From NCBI RefSeq assembly GCF_030544485.1, contig NZ_CP130610.1, forward strand, positions 3,038,001 through 3,102,000: a DNA stretch of 64,000 nucleotides. Direction: 5' to 3'. The first letter of the stretch is position 1. Each line of letters begins with the position of its first letter. The stretch is from Halomonas sp. HAL1. GTDB taxonomy: Bacteria; Pseudomonadota; Gammaproteobacteria; Pseudomonadales; Halomonadaceae. Position numbers and translations under genes: made by a program. Of the stretch, positions 56,371 through 64,000 are shown piece after piece. The notes beneath the pieces are model-generated. The model was not told the origin of the DNA, searched no databases, and worked only from the letters and a program-made list of their open reading frames with translations.

Positions 56371-57354
56371 TTACTCTTCAGTTGCTATCGGGGCAAATTC
56401 AATTGGCAGCCAGCGATACCCTTGTTCATCTTCTACGATATGACCAATGCCGGGGAAAGGCATATGGGCACCGGCAATCCAGTGCTTATCTTCAACGGCA
56501 CTTTCGAGCACTTCTTCACGAGTGCGAATGGCCTGCTCAGGGTCAGAATCAAACTCAATGGCAACAGTGGGGTCGGCAAATTGAACGCCGTAACTGTGTA
56601 CCACATCTCCCCATACCAGCATGGCCTCATCATCGCTATTGAGCATAAAGCTTGAGTGACCGGCGGTATGGCCATGAGTATCTTGGGCCACAATGCCCAT
56701 GAGCACTTCATCGCCTGCCGTAAAGGGGTTGAAACGATCCGCTTCCTGATAAGGCGCTACCGCGTCTTGGGCCATTTCAAAGAACGCTCGATTACCTTCG
56801 GGCGCCGCTGCTGCACGCTCCTCATCCAACCAAAAATCAGCATCGGCTTGGCTGGCACGTAATTCAGCGTTTGGATAAACCGCTTCACCGCTCTCATTGG
56901 CTAAACCGCACACATGATCCGGGTGCAAATGAGTCATCAACACCGTGTCGACGTCTTCTGGCGAGTAACCCGATGCGCGTAGGTTGCTCTCTACCTGGCC
57001 AAGCGAGGGGCCAAAGCAGGCGGCAGACCCAGCATCAACCAGTACTAGGTTCTCACCAGTATGAACAAGAAACGCATTAACCGCGGTTTGCATACCGCTT
57101 TCCGCATCAATAAATAGCGCATCCAGATGACGGAGAATCTCTTCTTGCTCCATGCCTTTTAGTAAAGAGGTGTCAATCGTTGTATGGCCGTCGTATAGAG
57201 CGGTCACCTCATACTCCCCAACCATCATACGGAACCAGCCGGGTGCCTGCTCTTGCTGTTGCGTAGGTAGCTCTGCCTGAGCACTAGCGGCACAGCCAGC
57301 ACTAATAGCAACGGCCAGCGCACCGCGCGACCACTGAGATAAGAATTTAGACAT
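56371..57354 (-). CDS. Secreted metallo-beta-lactamase-fold hydrolase (methyl-parathion-hydrolase-like)
   Basis: 327 residues with a signal peptide ending ASAQAE (about residue 28). The zinc motif is MTHLHPDHVCGL (HxHxDH), with GSAACFGPSLG at the first lactamase strand and TAGHSSFML, then LVWGDVVHSYGVQF, for the other metal ligands. The pattern of PGWFRMMVGEYEVTALYDG at the start of the mature part matches the methyl parathion hydrolase/AHL-lactonase branch. The natural substrate is unknown; lactones or phosphotriesters are possible. It ends 45 bases before frmA on the same strand, so they could be one operon. A divergent LysR gene lies upstream. Confidence 0.83.
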   Translation of the reverse strand: MSKFLSQWSRGALAVAISAGCAASAQAELPTQQQEQAPGWFRMMVGEYEVTALYDGHTTIDTSLLKGMEQEEILRHLDALFIDAESGMQTAVNAFLVHTGENLVLVDAGSAACFGPSLGQVESNLRASGYSPEDVDTVLMTHLHPDHVCGLANESGEAVYPNAELRASQADADFWLDEERAAAAPEGNRAFFEMAQDAVAPYQEADRFNPFTAGDEVLMGIVAQDTHGHTAGHSSFMLNSDDEAMLVWGDVVHSYGVQFADPTVAIEFDSDPEQAIRTREEVLESAVEDKHWIAGAHMPFPGIGHIVEDEQGYRWLPIEFAPIATEE

Positions 57355-57439
57355 AAGCTATACACTCCATTGATACGCTAAAGATGCTAGCAGTGTAGGT
57401 CAGTTAGGCGCAGTAGATAAAGCGGGATACACTCATAAG

Positions 57440-57461
57440 ATTATTGCCACTCAGCAACAAT
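57440..57461. promoter_or_regulatory. Candidate LysR operator
   Basis: ATTATTGC and GCAACAAT are inverted arms around a 6-base centre, in the 132-base region between the metallo-hydrolase and LysR genes. The arms match at seven of eight positions and include the T-N11-A core of LysR sites. It is 26 bases before the LysR start. Which regulator binds it is inferred from position. Confidence 0.5.
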
Positions 57462-57486
57462 CGCTGTCAACCTAAGGAATTTCAAC

Positions 57487-58383
57487 ATGCAGCACTGGAG
57501 CCGTATCGAAGCGTTTGTCGAAGTAGTGCGTTTAGGCACGTTTTCTTCTGCAGCCCGCCACTTGAAAGTCTCTACCTCACATATCAGCCGCTTGGTCAGC
57601 CAGCTTGAAAACCAGTTGGGTGTACAGTTGCTGTATCGCACCACCCGCCAGATCCGCTTGACCGACGCGGGCGCTACCTATGTAGAGCACTGCCGCCACC
57701 TATTTGATGGGCTGCGCGATGCCGAGCAAGCACTGAGCGAACTCCAGGCCAAACCTAATGGGCTACTTAAACTTACCTCGGCCACGACCTTCGGCGAGCG
57801 CTTCATCGCCCCACTAGTTAATGACTTTCAGTGTTTGCATCCGCAGCTGGATGTACATATGCACTTCACTAATCGACCAGTGGAACTGATTGAAGAGGGC
57901 TACGATATTGCCATTCGGATGGGAGTGTTAAAGGATTCCACACTGATCGCCAGGCGCCTATGCGACCGGCGCGAGTATATCGTCGGCTCGCAGAACTATT
58001 TTCGCCAAGCGCCGCGCCCACACACCCTAGGTGAGCTTAGCCAACACCGCTGCCTAATTGGCTCGCGACCTAACTGGCTATTTGAAGTGAACGGCCAACG
58101 CCGGGAAGTGCGTGTCGAGGGATGCTGGACCGGCAATTCCGGCCCGGCGCTGCTGGACGCCGCACGCAAAGGCCTGGGGCTTGCCCAGCTGCCGGACTAC
58201 TACGTGGCCCCCTACTTAGCCAGCGGCGAGCTGGTCGCCGTGCTGGAGCCTTTTCAGCATCACGATACCGCTGTGTGGGCGGTCTACCCCCGCCACCGCC
58301 ATCTATCGCCTAAAATACGCCAGCTGGTAGATTATCTGGTTGCCAATATTGCCAGCGTCTTACCCAAGGACTCGCTTAGTTGA
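57487..58383 (+). CDS. LysR-family transcriptional regulator
   Basis: 298 residues. The helix-turn-helix covers about 4-62: RLGTFSSAARHLKVSTSHIS then RLVSQLENQLGVQLLYRTTR. The effector domain begins near 90 with LLKLTSATTFGERFIAPLVN and has the usual strand-loop pattern YDIAIRMGVLKDSTLIARRL. It is divergent from the metallo-hydrolase gene with a shared inverted-repeat site and so likely regulates it, perhaps with the formaldehyde genes downstream. It is convergent with sdaA, only 11 bases away. The C-terminal helix is complete. Confidence 0.88.
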   Translation: MQHWSRIEAFVEVVRLGTFSSAARHLKVSTSHISRLVSQLENQLGVQLLYRTTRQIRLTDAGATYVEHCRHLFDGLRDAEQALSELQAKPNGLLKLTSATTFGERFIAPLVNDFQCLHPQLDVHMHFTNRPVELIEEGYDIAIRMGVLKDSTLIARRLCDRREYIVGSQNYFRQAPRPHTLGELSQHRCLIGSRPNWLFEVNGQRREVRVEGCWTGNSGPALLDAARKGLGLAQLPDYYVAPYLASGELVAVLEPFQHHDTAVWAVYPRHRHLSPKIRQLVDYLVANIASVLPKDSLS

Positions 58384-58394
58384 GAAATCGCTAC

Positions 58395-59762
58395 TTAGCA
58401 CTCAATAGCATTAACGGCGAGCCCACCTTTAGAGGTCTCCTTGTACTTATCCTGCATATCGCGACCGGTATCGCGCATGGTGCGAATCACTTTATCCAGC
58501 GATATAAAGTGCTCACCATCGCCATGCAGCGCCATACGCGCGGCATTAATGGCTTTGACGGAAGCGATCGCATTGCGCTCTATACAAGGCACTTGGACAA
58601 GGCCGCCCACCGGGTCGCAGGTTAACCCCAGATTATGCTCCAAGCCGATCTCAGCAGCGTTTTCCACCTGGCCCGGTGTGCCGCCCAGCACTTCGGCAAG
58701 CCCAGCGGCCGCCATTGCACAGGCGGAGCCCACCTCGCCTTGGCAGCCTACTTCAGCGCCCGAGATAGAAGCATTCTTTTTACACAAAATACCGACTGCC
58801 CCGGCTGTGAGCAGAAAATCCACCACATCCGCCTCGCTAGCGTCGGGCTCAAATTTCAAGTAGTACGCCAATACGGCTGGCACGATGCCCGCCGCCCCGT
58901 TAGTCGGCGCGGTGACCATCCTCCGCCCAGCGGCGTTCTCCTCGTTCACCGCCAGCGCAAATACATTGACCCAATCCATCACAGTAAAACTCGACACAAT
59001 CAGGCGCTGATTTTCTGGCGGATTCAGTAATTGCTGATGCAACGACTGCGCACGGCGGCGCACATTTAATCCCCCAGGCAAATTCCCTGTGGCACGCAGG
59101 CCATTGTCAATGCTGTCACTCATCGCTTGCCAAAGAGTCAGCAGCTCTTCACGAATGGCCGATTCGCTACGCCAAGCCTTCTCGTTTTCAAGCATCAACT
59201 GGCTAATGCGCAGTTGATGCTGCTGGCAGAGTGCGAGCAGCTCCGCCGCCGTATTGAAGGGATATGCCAGCGGCGTGCTGTCCTCGCCCACCTCGCCTTG
59301 ATCCGCTTTGGCTTGATCAACATAGAAGCCGCCGCCTAGTGAGTAATATGTATTCGTCGCTACCAGTGTGTTATGGCAGTAAGCGCTCAACACCATGGCA
59401 TTAGGATGAAACGGCAGGCAGGTTTCATCCCACTCCACATCGCTGCCAACCTCAAAGGCGATTTGCTGACCATTGGCAAGCAACAGTGGTTCACCCTCCT
59501 CAAGTTGTTTTAATCGCGATGCAATAGTGTCGGGGTCGATGCTTTCGGGTGCCTCCCCCATCAGCCCCATGATCACCGCTTGATCGGTACCGTGCCCCAC
59601 CCCGGTGGCGGCCAATGAGCCATGCAGCCTTACCACCAGCCGAGTGATGGTTCTATCACCCAGCGCCAGGGCAAAGTCACGAGCGGCGCGCATCGGTCCC
59701 ACCGTGTGGGAACTCGAGGGACCGATGCCGATACGGAAAAGATCAAACACACTAATAGCCAT
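58395..59762 (-). CDS. sdaA: L-serine ammonia-lyase (L-serine dehydratase)
   Basis: 455 residues, the bacterial iron-sulfur type (beta domain then alpha domain). Marks are [20 protein letters not shown] at the N-terminus, the substrate-binding [19 protein letters not shown], and the cysteines for the 4Fe-4S cluster in [20 protein letters not shown] and [19 protein letters not shown]. It deaminates serine to pyruvate and ammonia in the cytoplasm. Monocistronic. Single-chain type of the usual length. It may work with SstT, which lies about 47 kb away. Confidence 0.95.
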   Translation of the reverse strand: MAISVFDLFRIGIGPSSSHTVGPMRAARDFALALGDRTITRLVVRLHGSLAATGVGHGTDQAVIMGLMGEAPESIDPDTIASRLKQLEEGEPLLLANGQQIAFEVGSDVEWDETCLPFHPNAMVLSAYCHNTLVATNTYYSLGGGFYVDQAKADQGEVGEDSTPLAYPFNTAAELLALCQQHQLRISQLMLENEKAWRSESAIREELLTLWQAMSDSIDNGLRATGNLPGGLNVRRRAQSLHQQLLNPPENQRLIVSSFTVMDWVNVFALAVNEENAAGRRMVTAPTNGAAGIVPAVLAYYLKFEPDASEADVVDFLLTAGAVGILCKKNASISGAEVGCQGEVGSACAMAAAGLAEVLGGTPGQVENAAEIGLEHNLGLTCDPVGGLVQVPCIERNAIASVKAINAARMALHGDGEHFISLDKVIRTMRDTGRDMQDKYKETSKGGLAVNAIEC

Positions 59763-59950
59763 GCCGATGACACCTCACAACGTTGTTATTGCCTGTCGAA
59801 TAGACACTTTGCAGGGACGATGACCAAACGTCGAGGGATTAACCGCAATATCGACGTGCGAACATACAAGTGTGACGATATAATGAACATTCACCCTTGC
59901 ATGTTTATATATGCGAATTGCGACGCTGCTTACCCACAAAGGATGTCGGT

Positions 59951-60598
59951 ATGTCTTCTCCCCCTCCCTGGCCAATAGGGTTTCAAACCATTTTAGTGCG
60001 TGCAGTGCTGTACGTACTATTTATCGGTGCGATTGCCCAAGGTGCCTATTTAGAAGCACTCTATCTCCCTTCAGTACGGTTTTCTGAGCTGGGCTTTACC
60101 GAGTTTACGCAAACACTGGTGCTTGCCACCTGCTGTGCAATGCTGATTTATATTCGCCAAGTGCTTAAAGTCTGGCCCACCGTCACCCTACTTCTACTAG
60201 CGTTTGTGGCCGCCTCATTAGTGCGCGAACAGGATCACTTTTTAGATAACTATGTGGCTGAAAACACCTGGAAGGTACTGGTGGCACTGATTATTCTCCC
60301 GACACTCTTTTGGGTGGTGAAGCAGCGCCAACGCTTTCTTGCGGAATTCGTCCATTACAGTAACACCTTCGCTTTTGGCTTGTTTACGGCAGGCGTGCTG
60401 ACCACTTATATATTCTCGCGCCTATATGGACGACAGGAATTCTGGCAAGCCATTCTTGAAGACAGCTACTCTGGAACCTTTAAAAGTGTCGCCGAGGAAG
60501 TGGTTGAGCTGCTCGGTTATAGCTTAATTTTGATCGCCACATTGGAGCTACTTCTTCTGGCTCGCCGCGTCTATAGGACTCGGCTCACCGCCCTTTAA
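59951..60598 (+). CDS. Multi-pass membrane protein of unknown function
   Basis: 215 residues from ATG 59951, chosen since AAGGA is 8 bases before it; the frame is open to 59897. Six hydrophobic segments: about 14-32, 48-66, 74-90, 103-119, 136-155 and 188-206. Between the fifth and sixth is an acidic loop with EDSYSGTFKSVAEEVVELLG. There are a few charged residues between helices (REQDHFLDNY). No family motif I recognise. It is followed by a good terminator, so a monocistronic unit. Function unknown. Confidence 0.7.
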   Translation: MSSPPPWPIGFQTILVRAVLYVLFIGAIAQGAYLEALYLPSVRFSELGFTEFTQTLVLATCCAMLIYIRQVLKVWPTVTLLLLAFVAASLVREQDHFLDNYVAENTWKVLVALIILPTLFWVVKQRQRFLAEFVHYSNTFAFGLFTAGVLTTYIFSRLYGRQEFWQAILEDSYSGTFKSVAEEVVELLGYSLILIATLELLLLARRVYRTRLTAL

Positions 60599-60661
60599 CG
60601 CTGGCACTGACTTACTCTACTGGTCACGCTTTTAGTCGCTTTTTATTAGTCACCTTCTATC

Positions 60662-60699
60662 ACGCCGCCTTTGCTTTGCAAGGCGGCGTTTCATTTTTC
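60662..60699 (+). terminator. Rho-independent terminator
   Basis: Perfect 10-bp stem ACGCCGCCTT/AAGGCGGCGT (60662-60671 with 60680-60689), followed by a T-rich tail after a short interruption. It ends the membrane protein gene at 59951. Confidence 0.82.
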
Positions 60700-60815
60700 A
60701 AATCTCGTCATGCAAAAAGCCGTTTGCGGCCCGCTACGCTTCAACGTAGTGTCGCGCGCTATGCCATATAGGTGCGATTTTTACTAAAAAACCCCACATA
60801 GACGATATAAATCTT

Positions 60816-62387
60816 ATGAATAAAACCAAATATGATGAAAAAAACCTGCAGCGTGGTTTTTTCACTCGTTTTCTGGATAGTGTTGAGTGGCTAGGCAACC
60901 TGCTTCCGCATCCCGTGACGTTATTTGCGATGCTGTGCGTATTGGTCGTTATTGCCAGCGGGATTGCAGCAGCACTGGGGGTTTCTGTAGCCGACCCGCG
61001 GCCCGCTAATGAGGGTGAATGGATTGCTGTTAACTCACTGCTTAATGCTGAAGGTCTGCGGCGGTTAATAACCGAGGTGGTGACCAACTTTACTAGCTTT
61101 GCTCCGCTTGGCACCGTGCTGGTAGCGATGTTGGGTGTAGGCGTTGCTGAACACTCGGGACTGCTTTCTGCCAGCATGCGGGCGCTAGTACTGAATCGTT
61201 CACCGCGCATCGTTACCTATGCGGTGGTATTTGCGGGCATCATGTCGAACACCGCCTCTGAGCTGGGCTATGTAGTTCTTATTCCGTTAGCAGCCATGAT
61301 TTTCCATTCACTAGGCCGCCATCCGCTAGCAGGTTTGGCAGCAGCGTTCTGCGGTGTCTCCGGTGGTTATAGCGCCAACCTGCTTATCGGCACGGTAGAT
61401 CCGCTGCTCTCTGGGATCACCCAAGAAGCCGCCCGCCTGCTCGATCCTGCCTACAGCGTTGGTGCCGAAGCTAACTGGTTCTTCATGTTTGTGAGCACTT
61501 TCTTTGTCACCATTATTGGCGGTCTGGTGACTGAGTACATTGTGGAACCCAAACTGGGCAAATTTGATTCAGCCTATGCTGAAGATAATATTGATCAGCA
61601 GCGTATGGAGGGCCTGTCCGATACCGAGAAGCGGGCTCTAAAAGGTACTGGGCTGACGATGCTGGCAATCACCGCCCTGCTCGTTGCGATGGTGGTTCCG
61701 GAAGGTGGTATTTTACGCAATCCTGAAACAGGCTTAGTCAGCGGCTCGCCGTTCTTGCGCGGCATTGTGGTCATTGTGGCGGCCGCTTTTATTATGCTTG
61801 GTTTTATCTACGGTCGACTTGCGGGCACCATGCACAATGACCGCGACGTGGTAAATGCCATGGCTAAAAGCATGAGTAGCCTGGGCTTATATATCGTACT
61901 GGTATTTTTCGCCGCTCAATTCGTAGCACTGTTTAACTGGAGTAACTTCGGCACCGTCATCGCCGTAGCGGGGGCCAGCTTACTAGAGTCCCTTGGGTTA
62001 AGCGGGCCTGGCTTGTTCGCACTCTTTATTATTATGTGCGCCATCGTCAATCTTTCGCTGGGTAGTGCCTCTGCCCAGTGGGCAGTTACAGCGCCTATTT
62101 TTGTTCCCATGCTGATGCTAATGGGCTACGCCCCTGAAGTGATTCAAGCGGCCTACCGTATTGGCGACTCGGTGACTAACTTGATTACCCCCATGATGAG
62201 CTACTTTGGCCTGATCATGGCCATTGCTGCTCGTTACCGAAAAGACCTTGGGATTGGCACGCTGATAGCCCTTATGCTGCCCTATACGCTATTTATGCTG
62301 ATCGGCTGGAGTCTGCTGTTCTTCATTTGGGTGTTTGTGTTTGGCCTTCCTGTAGGTCCTGGCTCTGCTACTTACTACACGCTGTAA
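60816..62387 (+). CDS. AbgT-family transporter
   Basis: 523 residues with about 11-12 membrane segments. Marks include the N-terminal FLDSVEWLGNLLPHPVTLFA, FTSFAPLGTVLVAMLGVGVA, and the signature LSLGSASAQWAVTAPIFVPM (compare MtrF/AbgT), then GDSVTNLITPMMSYFGLI. AbgT carriers take up p-aminobenzoyl-glutamate; other members export sulfonamides. Which applies here is unknown. No clear ribosome site. It lies 216 bases after the preceding gene and is closed by a terminator shared with rpoD. Confidence 0.88.
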   Translation: MNKTKYDEKNLQRGFFTRFLDSVEWLGNLLPHPVTLFAMLCVLVVIASGIAAALGVSVADPRPANEGEWIAVNSLLNAEGLRRLITEVVTNFTSFAPLGTVLVAMLGVGVAEHSGLLSASMRALVLNRSPRIVTYAVVFAGIMSNTASELGYVVLIPLAAMIFHSLGRHPLAGLAAAFCGVSGGYSANLLIGTVDPLLSGITQEAARLLDPAYSVGAEANWFFMFVSTFFVTIIGGLVTEYIVEPKLGKFDSAYAEDNIDQQRMEGLSDTEKRALKGTGLTMLAITALLVAMVVPEGGILRNPETGLVSGSPFLRGIVVIVAAAFIMLGFIYGRLAGTMHNDRDVVNAMAKSMSSLGLYIVLVFFAAQFVALFNWSNFGTVIAVAGASLLESLGLSGPGLFALFIIMCAIVNLSLGSASAQWAVTAPIFVPMLMLMGYAPEVIQAAYRIGDSVTNLITPMMSYFGLIMAIAARYRKDLGIGTLIALMLPYTLFMLIGWSLLFFIWVFVFGLPVGPGSATYYTL

Positions 62388-62422
62388 GCTCACGCATAGT
62401 TTAATTAAAAGAGGAGCAATGC

Positions 62423-62457
62423 AAAAAGCCCGCCATTCAATGAACGGCGGGCTTTTT
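62423..62457. terminator. Bidirectional terminator between convergent genes
   Basis: Perfect 12-bp stem AAAAAGCCCGCC/GGCGGGCTTTTT (62423-62434 with 62446-62457), with A/T runs on each side. It serves both the AbgT gene and rpoD. Confidence 0.92.
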
Positions 62458-62505
62458 GATCTTAGCGGCTACTACTTGCTATTCACCACTTATCACTCAC
62501 GGCAT

Positions 62506-64000
<1,495 letters not shown>

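Overview
The window reads as chromosomal DNA of a moderately halophilic gammaproteobacterium, most likely Halomonadaceae (Halomonas/Vreelandella type). This is inferred from a complete ProVWX betaine importer beside a BCCT carrier, a giant cyclic beta-1,2-glucan synthase, an acidic lipoprotein, the protein sequences in general and mid-50s GC judged by eye. No species can be named from the sequence alone. Genes are dense and mostly intact, with many ATGA/GTGA stop-start overlaps.

Layout. 0.3-9.0 kb: one 8.7 kb cyclic glucan synthase gene. 9.1-14.4 kb: two small proteins of unknown function, the Na+/serine-threonine symporter sstT, an MFS carrier, and a cupin-type XRE regulator leading an azlCD exporter operon behind a perfect 32-bp palindrome. 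14.4-36 kb: an iron-acquisition region with two FecBCDE-type ABC importers, four TonB-dependent receptors, an ABC exporter and several Fur-box-like sequences. It is interrupted at 23.1-25.0 kb by an AT-rich islet holding an orphan membrane-anchored coiled-coil protein. The islet lies exactly between an intact tRNA (CAU anticodon, Ile2-like) and a decayed 47-nt copy of that tRNA's 3' part. 36-42.3 kb: LysR regulator, AEC carrier, PQQ-type sugar dehydrogenase, and a histidine kinase/NtrC-type regulator pair. 42.4-48.2 kb: acidic lipoprotein, then proVWX and a BCCT carrier (osmoprotectant uptake). 48.3-53.5 kb: an exonuclease/CBS-nucleotidyltransferase pair, a DUF4168-type protein, an EamA carrier and a stand-alone EAL protein. 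53.5-57.4 kb: a minus-strand run of metallo-beta-lactamase-fold hydrolase, glutathione-dependent formaldehyde dehydrogenase, S-formylglutathione hydrolase and mtgA, with a divergent LysR gene. 58.4-64 kb: L-serine dehydratase, a membrane protein, an AbgT-family carrier, and rpoD, which runs off the window end.

How the genes fit together. The receptors would bring ferric siderophores across the outer membrane, and the two FecBCDE sets would take them across the inner membrane. No siderophore biosynthesis genes and no TonB/ExbBD are present. ProVWX, the BCCT carrier and the periplasmic glucan synthase form an osmoadaptation theme. SstT and SdaA could link serine uptake to pyruvate but are far apart. 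The observations most worth a second look are the tRNA-flanked islet with its orphan coiled-coil protein, the 32-bp palindrome at the XRE-azlCD promoter, and the secreted metallo-hydrolase tied to formaldehyde detoxification genes.
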